This document shows, in pieces, positions 23,179 through 34,743 of a stretch of 64,000 bases of DNA (the stretch's first letter is position 1; every line of letters starts with the position of its first letter). Below the pieces are notes generated by a model. The model did no database searches. It was not told the origin of the DNA and was given only the letters and a program-made list of their open reading frames with translations. Where the stretch lies: contig JAHCVI010000005.1 of assembly GCA_019096155.1 (NCBI GenBank), positions 320,468-384,467 of the forward strand, read 5' to 3'. This stretch comes from Staphylotrichum longicolle. Lineage: Eukaryota > Ascomycota > Sordariomycetes > Sordariales > Chaetomiaceae. The translations under genes and the position numbers were made by a program.

Positions 23179-26100
23179 ATGGCATCGCTCCCGGGCTTGC
23201 CCAACGAGCTGCTTTTCATGATTTGCGATGTCGTGCACCCTCCAAAGGATCTTTCAGGCGGCAGCCTGGGCGCACTCGCGGCCCTGGCGCGCACAAACAA
23301 ACGACTGTCAAGCGTGTTCAACCCGCTTCTGTACGAAAGGGACATCCAGTGCCACGCACATCTCCCGCTTCTCTGGGCAGCCAAGGTCGGGGAGCCCGGC
23401 ACCCTGCGCAAGGCTCTCGCCGCGGGCGCCAACCCGAACTACACAGTCGAGACCCGCGTGTCGCGAAAAGTTTGGAATCTTGCCAACGACACATTCGAGG
23501 CAAGTCGTGCGTGGGCAGGCGATGAGTCTACGTACTGGCCGCCGTTGAATCAGGCCCGCGCGGCCTCGCTGAAGGGCCAGGATGCACGCTGGGGGAGGGA
23601 CATGACGCCCACCATGACCGAATTTGACGTGTACGCTGCAGCCTCCGCCGTGGGGGCACCGCCGAAACGCGGCAACGGCGTTGCGGAACAATACGACTAC
23701 GAATCCAGCTCTGAGTCTAGCTACGACTCGGAACTAGACGACGAGGCACCACCTCGAGGACTCGACCTGGGGAAGCGCGTGCCGCGCGAATACACGGCCC
23801 TTCACATGGCAACTAAGGAAGGCCACAACGACATCATCACCATTCTCCTGGACTGCGGCGCCGACATAGACAGCGTTTCTCGCGGATTCTGCGGCTGCGA
23901 GTCACCGCGCGGCCTGTGGTCGACACTTATGTGTGCCCCGGTTGTTGGACACGACTGGGTGGCTTCCTGCAGGTTCCCCCTTCATCTGGCCATTTGCTGT
24001 TCCCGTCTCGAGACCGCCAAGCTACTTGTATCTCGCGGCGCCCGAGTCATATGCCAGGTTCCCCGCTGTATTCCTCAAGTTACTGCGCCTTGTTCCAAGC
24101 AGCGGCGCTTGGCCACGCCGATCTTCTCAGCCACATCTTGGACACCCACCCAGACTTGGACGTCGATCACGCAGACATTAAAGGCCTAACTGCCTTCTAC
24201 TTTGCCTATGCCAACGGGCGCTGGGATTCCACCATTCCCCTCCTGCTCTCCTGCGGAGCCAACATCATCGTCTCCTTCGAAATCTGCAACCCCTTTAACG
24301 AAGGAGTCGTTGTTAAAGTGACGCCTCTCGGCGAGGCATGCCGGCTTGGCCGCTTCGAAGACGCCCTCAAATTGATCGATCTTGGCGCTGATGTTAGTTT
24401 TGGCGTTCAAGTGTATTTCGATGAGTACTGGGAACGTCTGCAGGACGAGAGCGCTGAGGACGAGAGCGACGAGGACCCAGAAGACGTGGAATTGATCCTC
24501 CAGACTCGCATCCCTCTGCTGCACATATGCTGCATGGACTTCAGCAGGGACTGCGCGCTGTATCAGTTGTGGGAGACCATCTGGGGGTCCTCCTTGCCAC
24601 AGGCTTCTTCTCGGCCGGAGCTCATCGCTCGACTGCTTGCTGCGGGCACCTCTCCTGACGAGCCTTGGGTCGTCGAGGACGGCCATACGGAAACGCCCCT
24701 CTCTGTTGCCATAAGACACCTCAACATACCCGCCGTCAAGGCTCTTTTGGATGGCGGCGCAGGCGCCCGCGCGCAAGACTCAGACGGGAGGAACGCGCTT
24801 ATGTCCATCGTCGACGACCCCAACTGTCCCACGTGCAGGATCTTACTACGGGACGAAGGCGATGGCGACTGGGCAAGATGGAGGTTCTTGCCTCCACGCC
24901 AACCCTTGTTTTATGGTCGCCCATTACGTTCGTCCGCTCTCGAAAGCTTGATCGTCCGGGAAAACTATCCTCGGACGTGGGAAATCGCTCGGCTCCTTCT
25001 CGATGCTGGCGCCTCGGTTAACCACCAAGATTCGAAAGGAGACCCGGTTCTGCATCTGCTCTTTGGCAAAGTTCCCAGAGGATTGCCCCCCTGGTGGTCG
25101 ATGGAACAACGGTCTCGAGAGCCGCTCCTTCGCCTCCTGCTTGCGAGAGGCGCGGACCCGTGCATCCGGAATGGAGCGGGGGTCTCCGCGTTGCAAGTTG
25201 TCCTGGAGGACGGGGGATATGTAGATGCTTTGCAAATGATATCGACCGAATGTCGTATCGACGTGGTCGACGCCGTTCCCAAGGCCGCCATCGCCCACAT
25301 GTTGGCCGAGTTGCCCTGGTCGGTATATAGGTACCGCAGCCACTGTCTCGTCGGGTCGCGAGTGCGGCGGACACCTCCAAGGATTCCGCCAAGCACCGAG
25401 CTCACAGCCCCCGCCGCCGCAGAAGTGGAACAAGAAGAGGCACAAGCAGACGAACACGACGAGGACGAAGACGGGTGGGTACCAGAAGAAGACGAAGAAG
25501 CAGACGAGGACGAAGATGACGGAGTAGGAGGAGGCCACACATTTACTTTGCGTCGCAAAATTGATGCGTTGATGGACATGGACATCTCTGGGCGCTTGGC
25601 TGCACAGGTGCCGTCCATCCTGCTCACAAGCCGCGGCCATCTGTGGCGGAGAACAGATCTCGCCGAGATTCTCTGCTATCGGGCCCTCGAAAGGACGACG
25701 TTCAAACCCGCCGAGAAGCTGGCTCTGCTGCACGTCGCCCTCACCGCGCGCCGCTGGCACTGGGCTCACCGCCTCCTCAGCCTGCCACCCGAGACCTCAC
25801 ATGCCAACGATCGCGACGCCGACGACCATAGCCTCCTCTTCTCGTTACCTCGTCCAACTTTCACCGCGACTTCCACCCAGATGTCGACACCATGTTGGTC
25901 GAAGCCGGCGCAGACATCCATCTTCCACTCCGCCCAAGGGAGATGGCCAACTCATCGGGTTCCTTGCGCGAGATGACACCGCTCAAGTTCGCACTCGTGC
26001 GCCCCCAGGCCTTCCACATTGACGCGATGCTCCGTAAACAGCCCATCCGAGGAAACCCACAGGCGGCTGAGCCCATGTATCTGCACTGGGCTGTTGGCCT

Positions 26101-26464
26101 TCCCTGGCACCCTGCCCTGTATCTACCGGAGCCGAAAGTAACGTGGCGCGCAAGGGACGCGAGCATCCGGGCGCTCCTCGCAGCGGGAGCCGATACCCGC
26201 CAGCTTGACGCATCGGGTGACATGGCTTGGTCATTCCTATTGGGCGCCCTCGTCACTGATGTCGACAAGGTCGAGCATACGTGCCACTGGTTCAAACCAC
26301 TCAGCCGGGGGGTGGATATCGCACGGAAGAACAACGACGGTTATTCCGTGACGGACTACCTTGAGGAGTTGTTAGCACAGCCAACTGCAGCTGAGGTTCT
26401 TGGGGTCTATCTGCAACTCATAACATTGGAAAATGGGGAGAAGGAGATCAAGTGGCTCAAGTGA
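23179..26464 (+). CDS. F-box/ankyrin-repeat protein, paralogue 2 (two frameshifts)
   Basis: About 1095 aa if repaired. It starts MASLPGLPNELLFMICDVV (F-box-like), then ankyrin repeats including YTALHMATKEGHNDIITILL, FPLHLAICCSRLETAKLLVS, ALFQAAALGHADLLSHILD and LGEACRLGRFEDALKLIDLG. The C terminus, CHWFKPLSRGVDIARKNNDG, matches paralogue 1. Three frames carry the protein: 23179 to about 24045, about 24050 to 25860, and about 25865 to 26464. Each step is minus one, as after single-base deletions. An acidic insertion (Glu/Asp-rich, about 25420-25530) is absent from paralogue 1. The open frame continues on both sides of each break with conserved repeats, so the gene is either recently broken or mis-sequenced. 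Target specificity cannot be read. Confidence 0.78.
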
Positions 26465-26733
26465 GGGAGCCACGGTAAAGGGGGCCGACTACAAGGCATG
26501 GGATTCAAGTGCTTAGACACGCCCAAGCTGACCCAGGAACATGGTTGACATGTTCTCAAAGCTGATTTGTACATAATAATTAGAACTAATCGCCAACTAC
26601 AGCACAGCTTGACTTTGTCATCTCTGGCGACACCAACCCAATCTCTTCCGTCCCCGTTCCAGAGCCGACTCCAGTCTCTTTCCAGTTCCCCATTTTACAG
26701 CAACATTACCGACGGTAACCAGCCATCCAAAAA
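26465..26733. other. Convergent 3' region
   Basis: Short spacer between the plus-strand ankyrin gene and the minus-strand desaturase-like gene; both 3' UTRs lie here. No other feature. Confidence 0.4.
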
Positions 26734-27500
26734 TCACTCCGCCTTCCCCTTCTTCCCCCGCCACCCCGTCCCATGCACCCAGTCCATCAACCCATACGCC
26801 CCGAAACAAACGCTAAACCGCTCATGATGCCGATCATGGCCCAGCGCCACGCCCCCCAGGAAATCATACCCGCTATGCACGGTTGCCGTCTCGAGCAGCG
26901 CGCCCCCGAGAAACACCCACATGGTGACGATGTGCGAGCCAGCAGCAGCGGGGGCAGCGCGATGGGCAGGGTGTTGGCGACGAGCTGCTCGACGGGGTGC
27001 GCGTACTGCGCCGTCAGCGCCACGGGCGCCGTGAACTCGTGGTGCACCTTGTGGATGCGCTTGTACAGCGCGCGCGCGTGTGCAGCAGGCGGTGCGCGTA
27101 GTAGAACATGACCTCGCGCAGGATGAGGCAGAGAGCGATGTCGCGCGCGAGCTCGGGGAGGGGAGGGGAGCGTGGCGGAGAAGCGGAAGCGGACGGGGAG
27201 CCCGTGCGTGGCGAGCGCGAGGAGGAGGAGGGAGGTCAGGATCGACTGCGCCTGGTTGCGCAGGACGATGAGCAGGCAGTGCTTGATCTCGGCGGTCGTG
27301 GGTTGCTTGGGCGCCGGCTGGATCTTGTGCCGTGCGGAGAAGGCGGGGAGGAGGTAGTCGAGCGAGGTCAGGGCTAGCGCGGGCACCCAGAAGAAGAGGA
27401 TTTGGACGAGGAGGGTGCCCCAGAACTCGAGCTGCGCGGGCGTGTAGGTGTGGACAGTGCGCGCCCAGAGGGAGGAGAGGGTTTGCTCGAGGGGTACCAT
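26734..27500 (-). CDS. Fatty acid hydroxylase/sterol desaturase superfamily membrane protein (three frameshifts)
   Basis: Di-iron membrane oxygenase family (ERG3/ERG25-like fold) that hydroxylates or desaturates lipids, usually in the ER. The product is about 255 aa from the ATG at 27500. Three His clusters are present in order but in different frames: HRLLH (near 27090), HKVHHEF (near 27045) and HDRHHERF (near 26815). Hydrophobic segments occur at the N terminus (LLVQILFFWVPALALTSLDY) and mid-protein. Frame changes occur near 27155-27170 (one extra C in a C-rich run on the coding strand), 27067-27079 (a CG dinucleotide run) and about 26932-26945. Apart from these shifts, the flanking protein reads smoothly. 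The substrate is unknown. It lies downstream of, and in tandem with, the 7-TM gene. Confidence 0.72.
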
Positions 27501-28064
27501 GGTGGGCGGTGCCGAACTTGGGTTGAGTCTTGGGGGGCGGACTCAATGGTTAGGGTGGTTGTTGAGGAGTTGAGTTGAGGAGACTCAAGGACAGAGGGGT
27601 GAGGTTGAGAGAAACTACACCATATGTAAGGTATTGAAGCTCTTTGTTCCATGTGACTGTGCCGAGGTCACTCACACCAGCCCCAGGACTTGTCCCTCAC
27701 GAACGGGTTTGCCACCCTCCAATCAATTCGTGCTCCAGATCCACCAGGCTCGATGCTCCAATGAGCGTTGCAGCTCTTGACAGATCTGTCAACCCCCGGT
27801 TCGCTTGGCTGGCTGTGCCCGGGGTCGGCTGCTCTGGAATTACCAAATCACCCCTCTCTTGGCTCGCTGTGTCGATCTCGAGTCCTGCAGCCAACTCGGC
27901 CTCGACGACAAACATCAGCAGACTCTAATGCCTCACAACAGGAATCCTCTCCAGTCCTTCCATGTAGTCTTCCACATCTCTATTCCTTGAAATTTGAGCC
28001 CTGGCCATTTCTGCCGAACCCCCCTGGTATCGTACCAGTGCCGCCGCGTTCGCGTTCTTCAAGC
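27501..28064. other. Intergenic: desaturase-like promoter and 7-TM 3' UTR
   Basis: No ORF of interest. It separates two minus-strand genes in tandem. Confidence 0.35.
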
Positions 28065-29434
28065 TCAAATCCATCCGGGAGGTGTCCGCTTCCTCGTTTG
28101 CTTGACGTTCTCGACCCACTGTTCTTCTTGGTCGTGTTGTTGCTGGCCTAGTTCGGCAACCGCCTCCGCCGCCCATTGTTCAGCTGTATCGGCATTTGCA
28201 GGGCTCTCTTCCAGGGTGTTGTGCTTCCAGCTATTTCCGCCAACTGTTTCGTCGATGTAGGTGTCGCCATCCATCCTATTGCCGCGGCTCCGCTCTTTCG
28301 GGTGCGACCCGATGGTGGCCACGGCGTCAGGGTGTCGGTAGGCCGGGGTGGTGCTGCCCAGCGCTTTGGGTCCAAAGAGCTTCTTGACAAGCGGGTAGAG
28401 ACACGGAATGCAGGCTCCGATGAGCACGCAGTTGCCCTCGATGCTGTTGTGAAGGGGCGTGTCAGATCAACTTCCAAGCACTTCTGGGATCGAGACAGCT
28501 TCGGCTTACTTTGTCCAGAGCATAACCTTGGGCATCGTGTAAGTGAAGTCCTGCTCCATGGTGAGGAGGGTTATGAGCGTGTAGCACTTGTAAGCGGCAA
28601 TTGCCCCGGCACTGTTTGATGATGTATCATGTCAGACCGCCCGCCTCACCGGCTCTGTTCCGCACTTCTTTCATCTGACGCCTTGCAAGTGCACTCACCA
28701 GTAACCAAAACCCAGCGCAGTCGACAAGGCCAGCTTCTTCTTCCGGTTAATGCGGATCGTGCTGAACACGACGCCGCTGGGATAGATGGCGAGGTACAAG
28801 TCGAACATGGACCCGAGAATGCCGTGCACCACCGCGTAGATGAATAAGATGTCGGGGTTCCAGCACGTCCCCTTTACCGCACCCCACTGCGCTGCCGCGG
28901 GCGTACAGTGAGCCCAGATGATGATTATCGTAACGACAGCCATGATAAAGTACACGATCGAAATCAGCCACATGGCCCTCCGATGCCAGCGGCCAGGGTC
29001 CAGGATCTTGGCGAGCAGAATGACGACGGCAAACTTGGGTAACGTAAAGGAGAGTATACCCGTCGTGCCAGCGACCGTGGTAAAGAAGATGGCGCGGTGC
29101 GCGTTCTCTGGCCGCAGCGTGGCGATGTGCCTACCGAGGCCATTCGCTACGGCCACTCCGCCGACCGAGACGTTTGATAGAAGTAACCCCTTGCATGATT
29201 AGCAGAGCTGCTGTGAGGGTTAAGACGAGGCAAACGGGCGCTCACAATGCTGAACATGACAACGTAATCCTCGATCGCTAACCTCTTGACCGAAATCAAG
29301 CGGCAGTATATCCTGGCAGCCGAGAAGAGGAGGGCGAGAGCCGTCATCGAGGCCATCACTGCTATAACGAATGGTCCGCGGTTTTCCCCGGCCCAGCCGG
29401 GGCAGGGCATGCCAGCACCTGGTGGTTCCGCCAT
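28065..29434 (-). CDS. Rhodopsin-domain 7-TM protein (PTH11/SAT4-like)
   Basis: Model: complement(join(28065..28443,28510..28611,28699..29189,29246..29434)), 386 aa, three introns of 56-87 bp with GTGAGC, GTGAGT and GTAAGC donors; all junctions keep frame. The hydrophobic segments fit the fungal rhodopsin-like integral membrane family. Examples are FVIAVMASMTALALLFSAAR, the FTLPKFAVVILLAKIL segment, MWLISIVYFIMAVVTIIIIW and GSMFDLYLAIYPSGVVFSTI. The family also shows the motif DFTYTMPKVMLW...NIEGN before the last TM helix. The first loop has ARIYCRL and IEDY, common in this family, and the C-terminal tail is hydrophilic. No CFEM domain is present. Such proteins are often receptor-like and expanded in plant-associated fungi; no ligand can be inferred. 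Confidence 0.85.
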
Positions 29435-30496
29435 TCTCCAAGGGGGTAAAAATGCGATCCTTCATCACGTCGAGCTTGACGACGACAGCGGTTGGGCATC
29501 GCATCTGCCTTATGCATCTCGTTTTGCCACAAACAGTGGCTTAACGTCTGCTCGCGAGATTTTGAAAGTGAAGCTGCTGTGTGCGGCGTCCGAAACCATC
29601 CGAGCGCGACGTTATCAGTCTTTGATGGTAGTCATTGGTGGCGAGAGCTCCGTCCATCTCTACCACGGTTTGCTGGGGTGCCGTTGGTCGCTATAAACCA
29701 GTCGAAGAGCCCGGGCCAGTGTCACACCATGACCACACCATTACGATCCGGACGGAGGGGAGCTGCGGCGCACGGCTCCTTGCCCCAGTGATGTCCGCGG
29801 GGCGTTGTGGAGGACGGCAGGGAACCCTGTGCTCGTAGTTCCACAATGGGATGAGACGACGTCTCCCCGGGCCCAAGCGAGATGATAACAATTGTGGATA
29901 TAGCTTGGAGATCTACACTTACACAATGGATCATTCACCTCACATTAAGGGGCAACTCTTTCTTTCCGCATGCCAGAATACAAGACACGATGTTCGTCCT
30001 TAGCCCGGAAAGGAGCAACCTGCCATGCCCGGGGCCATGCCCCTTGCTCTCAAAGAAGGATCGTGTTGGACGTCACGTAAGTTCTACTGGTAGCCTTCCA
30101 GTGGGATGGTCCAAAACTACCTTATTCAGACCGAGGACCGGCCTTAGAGCCCCCCGGAAGCTTATTATCACTACAATCGAGTAAATTGGACATGTTCAGG
30201 GATGTGGGCGGGCGCCCATGTTTTGTTTCAGTACTTCTTGGACTTTCGTAGGATGGGGCCGGAAGTTGCGACGGTCGTTTGTTTTTGGTCAAGTTTATCC
30301 CCAACTTAAGGGATTAAATGGAAAGCACCGCCTTTGATTGTCATTCAAGGCAGTGGCCATTCCTTCATCAATGCTCCCTGACTCGTTTGCCAGTTGCCGC
30401 AACTTCATGCGACTTCATGTCTCCCCAGCTTACTGTCATTTAATACCTTCTGTTGATCATCTCCTTGTTTCTCTCCGCACCGACAGCAGTTACACT
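29435..30496. other. Intergenic between divergent genes
   Basis: About 1 kb between the 7-TM gene (minus) and a small TM-protein gene (plus). Only short overlapping ORFs without signature; promoters for both genes should lie here. Confidence 0.4.
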
Positions 30497-30961
30497 ATGG
30501 CCCGGGTCCACGGGAATGACAGATTTGTGTTTGGCTCCTCAAGCTCGAGTCCCGACAACCAAGCACCATGCGCCGACGCCGAGGATGAAAATGGGCTGGA
30601 CACTCTGGGAGCCAACAGTGTATTGCCAACACCGGCACCATCATACCACTCTCATCTCAACCCCGAAACAGACCTCGCAACACTTGAGACAGCTCGAAAC
30701 CCGGCAGCGCTTGCGCCAGCTCCAGACCCAAACGACCATCCACCGAGAAGCAGAACAGCAGCAATCGACCGGGCAGCACATCCCCGCCGTCAACGCCGGG
30801 CCTTTCGGGAAGCGTGGGCCGACATCCTGTGGTACAGGGTTGTTCTCTTCATCTGGGTGACGCTAGTGATTTTGGGCATCCTTTTCGCCCTGGCAAACTT
30901 GATCATGGTCTTCTCACGCCGCTCAAAGGACGCAAGCCCGCACAGGAGGGTAGCGTACTAG
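30497..30961 (+). CDS. Small hypothetical membrane protein
   Basis: Single ORF of 154 aa from the ATG at 30497. The N terminal 110 residues are polar and Pro/Ser/Asp-rich, then RRQRRAFREAWADILWYRVV leads into a TM helix (about LFIWVTLVILGILFALANLI). It ends SPHRRVAY and TAG. The same frame stays open after the TAG for another 35 codons and encodes a second hydrophobic stretch (VGVILVVLIVAFGY), then KEWDRRQTLGL and a stop at about 31069. The full protein may therefore have two TM helices, with the TAG removed by splicing, read through, or erroneous. No family recognised. Confidence 0.5.
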   Translation: MARVHGNDRFVFGSSSSSPDNQAPCADAEDENGLDTLGANSVLPTPAPSYHSHLNPETDLATLETARNPAALAPAPDPNDHPPRSRTAAIDRAAHPRRQRRAFREAWADILWYRVVLFIWVTLVILGILFALANLIMVFSRRSKDASPHRRVAY

Positions 30962-31686
30962 GAATCGATTGGGATTGTCTTGGGTTCGGAGGTTGGCGTG
31001 ATTCTGGTGGTCCTGATTGTTGCCTTTGGGTACAAGGAGTGGGACCGCAGGCAGACACTTGGGTTGTAAAAGGATGTATGGGCTGAAATGGACGGGGTTG
31101 CGGGTTGAAAGCGTTGGTCTTGGGTAGGATCATGGGTAAAACTCCGTCTTGGGAACGAGTAGCGCTTGCTAATGCATGATAACTTGAATGGCGATGAGGG
31201 GAATGGCCGGGAATAACCAGAGCATACCTAAGGAGACGAGGGAGATAACCAATATGATAGTCAGCGCGAAAATGAAGAGCTTGGCTGCATGACATATATG
31301 GAGTCCACATGACAAGAAATGATCCTTCGCTCAATCCATTTCCCTGAACTGCTCTTGTGCGAGTTAGCAAGGTGGCCAAGAGACTTCGATCATGGTCCGG
31401 ATGAAGTCACTGCAGCCTGCCGGGATTCTTTAGGCTCAGTGCATTCGTCTGCATGTGGGAGTCGATCCCATCCGTCTCTCCACCGGCCCCAAGCCCGAAT
31501 TTTCCATGAATCCAAGACGTCGTAACATGGTTCTTCGGCAGTGTTGGCCGGTTCAGCAACCGCGTTGCAGACAGGCGTCATTAGGTACATATATGCGTCT
31601 GGAACATTGGTAATCAGCAAACGCACCCCCTCGAGCACAGAGAGAGTGCACAACATTCTGAACCATCACACGTGTTCACCTTGACC
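30962..31686. other. Intergenic upstream of GH115 gene
   Basis: The first 110 bases hold the extra open frame described for the preceding gene. The remainder has no coding signal and should contain the GH115 promoter. Confidence 0.35.
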
Positions 31687-34600
31687 ATGAGATGCCATCT
31701 GGCCAAGGTTTGGGCTGTGGCCGCAAGCTTCCCATTTCACTGCCTAGCATTACTCGAGGAACCTTTCGTGTCGTTTGAGCCTGAAGCTGCCAGCTCGCAG
31801 GGGGGCATCAACATTGCTAGCGCACCAATTTTCACTGCTCAAGATGACTTCGTTGGCGTACACATCGCCGCCCGTAGTCTCGCCCAGGATCTCGAGGCAA
31901 TCACGGGGGTTTCAAGGAGCATCAGCAACGCGACACTCTCTGGCCTCACAGCGAGCAAAGACAACGACATTTTCATTGTCGCAGGCTCTCTGAATTCGAC
32001 TATAATCCGCGCTCTCGGCCGGGAGACACCTTGACATTTCCGACATCGAAGGCAAATGGGAGACGTTCAAGACGGCACTCGTGGGACTCCCCCTTCCGGG
32101 CAGCGGCCGAGCCTTGGTGATCGCAGGAAGCGACAAAAGGGCACCATCTTCGGCATTCACACCTGGCCGAACAATGCGGGCAGTCCCCGTGGCACTGGTT
32201 CGCGGATGTGCCAGCCCAGAAGCACGCGCAGATCTATGCACTCAACAAGACCACCATACACGGAGAGCCCACCGTCAAGTACCGGGGCTGTTCATCAACG
32301 ACGAAGAGCCGGCGCTCAACACCTGGTGGGCTCGCCGTCACAACGCGACACGGTATCCCTGAACACGGAGTTCTATGCCCATGTTTTTGATCTCCTCCTT
32401 CGCCTAAAGGCGAACTACCTCTGGCCTGCCATGTGGAGTTCTTTCACGCCCCCTCCGGGAAATATCTTCTTCACAGACGACCCCGGCAACCAGCAGCTCG
32501 CCGACGACTACGGCGTTGTCATCTCAACTTCTCACCACGAACCCATGCAAAGAGCTACGAACGAATGGAATGTGACCCAACTGGGGCCATGGGACTGGTC
32601 CAAAAACAAGGCCAACATCACGAGGTTTATGGACGAGGGCATTGCGAGAGCGGGGAACAACGAGTCCTACATCACCATCGGACTGCGGGGGTTGGGCGAC
32701 GAGGCGGTCAATGCCGACAACGCCATCAAGCTTTTGGAGAACGTGATTGAAGTCCAGAGAACCATCATCAAAAAGTACCACGGATCAGAGGCAGCCGTGA
32801 ACCAGGTCTGGGCCCTGTACAAAGAGGTGGCCTCGTACTACGACGCCGGCCTGCACCCGCCTGAGGACATCACCCTGCTCTTCTCGGACGACAACCAAGG
32901 CAATGTCTACCGTTTGCCTACCAAAAATGAGACTGGGAGACGAGGAGGCACGGGAGTGTATTTTCACTTCGAGTATGTTGGGCTCCCGCGATCGTACAAG
33001 TGGCACAACACGAACAACCTCGCAAAAGTCTACAAGGAACTCTCTCATGCCCATCTCCGCGGGGCGAATCGCATCTGGATCATGAATGTGGGCGACCTCA
33101 AGCCAATGGAACTGCCCCTGAGTCTGGCCATGGATCTCGCCTGGAACGCTTCGAGCATCAGCTTCGAAACCATCCCTGCGTACCTCGCCCACTACGCAGC
33201 GAGAGAATTTGGGTCGTCGCATGCCGACGAGATTGCCGAGATCTTGATGGAACACTCCCGTCTAATCGGCATGCGAAGATACGAGCACATCACCCCGGCG
33301 ATCTACTCGACGGTGAATTTCCACGAAGCGGAGCGGGTCCTTGCAAGATGGCAGGCTCTTGCTGCTCGAGTCCGCAGTCTCACATCCCTGGTCGACCCCG
33401 ACCTGCGTCCTGCCTTCTTTCAGCTGGTGAGCCAGCCCGTCTTATCTGGCGCCGCGGTCCACGCCGTAATCATCAACACGGCGTTCAACTACCGCTACGC
33501 CCTTGAACGTCGCAACTCGGCAAACCTCCTCGCATCACAGGTTCTTAGTGACTTCGATGCCGCGTACGACTTGGTTGAGGAGTGGGACGCCATGCTGGGG
33601 GGCAAATGGGCGGATATGATGTCGCAGGCCGTTTTCGATGCCGTCGAGCAGCCCAAACGCTGGGCCAGTCCTGCCCGCGACATTGTTGCCAACCTGTCGT
33701 ACGTCCAACTTCGTCAAAACATGCAATTCTCGCTCGGTAACCTCGGGATCTACGCCGAGGGTTCGTCCAGTCCGATTCAGCAGGGCCGATGGGCCGAGTC
33801 GGTTGATGCATCGATGCCGACAACGAGCTTTGCTCCGCTGCTACCGCAGATGGATCCCTACGGCCCGCCAGTGCGCACCGTCGATGTCTTCATGCGCGGC
33901 GACTATCGCGTGCCGATACAGTGGGCACTTGACCCTCTCCCCGTTCCGTGGCTCTCCATCTCGCCCTTGAACGGGACACTCAACAAGGATCGCCCGGACG
34001 AGAGGCTGAATGTGACAATTGACTGGCCATCGGTCCCTGCGGACTTCAACTCGACCCTTCTCGTGGGCATCCGCTCCACACCCGCCAGATACCCCTATTT
34101 CGACCAGATCCGCATCCCTGTGCTCAACGTCAGGGCTCCCGAGACATTCACAGGCTTTCCCGAGTCAGCAGGGTACATTTCCATCGAGGCACCGCACTTT
34201 TTCGTGCAATCGAACACGGGAGACAGCGGACGCAGCGCGAACAGCACCGACCCTGTTGCCTTCGCCCACATCCCCAACCTTGGAACGCGAAGCGAGTCGG
34301 GCTCCGTGGCTCTTCGCCCGTTCCTCGCAGCAAGGGAGAGCGTCGAGGAGGCCAGGGCCGCAAAGGCCGTGTACCCCATTTTTCTCTTCCACTCGTCCGC
34401 CGACCTGACGGCAACCGTGTACATCAACGCGGGCCTGGACACAGACCCGGGCTTGAAAATGGAGTTCTCCCTGACGCTGGACAATAAACCCGCCAACTTC
34501 ACCAGAGTGCTGGGGGATTATGTTGACGTGCCGAGCGCCGGGGCCATGCCGCCCGAGTGGTCGGACCAGGTGGTAGACCAGGTTTGGACGAAGACGGTGA

Positions 34601-34743
34601 GGCTGGGGAAGGTAGATGCGGGCGCGCATGAGCTTGTGTGGAGGGTGAACTCTCCAGAGGTTTATCTTGAGAAGATTGTGGTTGATACTGGAGGAAAGGT
34701 TGCGCCGAGTTATCTGGGACCACCTGAAACACGTATGGTCTGA
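31687..34743 (+). CDS. GH115 xylan alpha-1,2-glucuronidase, secreted (five frameshifts near the 5' end)
   Basis: Family GH115 removes (methyl)glucuronic acid from glucuronoxylan outside the cell. About 1018 aa, the usual family length. The ATG at 31687 gives a signal peptide (MRCHLAKVWAVAASFPFHCLA). The catalytic core is recognisable: GTIFGIHTW, LFINDEEPALNTWW, LRLKANYLWPAMW, ITLLFSDDNQGNVYRLP, GVYFHFEYVGLPRSYKWHNT and RIWIMNVGDLKPMELPLSLA. From about 32360 to 34743 the frame is open for 2.4 kb. In 32020-32360 the same protein passes through five frame changes: near 32020-32031, 32139-32141 (a GGG run), 32178-32182, 32284-32288 and 32357-32359 (a CCC run). Four of these are repaired by one extra C or G; the first needs one base fewer. 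This clustering points to poor local consensus, though decay is possible. No CBM is seen. Confidence 0.85.

Noticed and set aside
32000..32360. Programmed ribosomal frameshifting in the GH115 gene
   Set aside because: Five changes in 340 bp, without slippery heptamers or a consistent direction at the first site, do not fit any known programmed frameshift.
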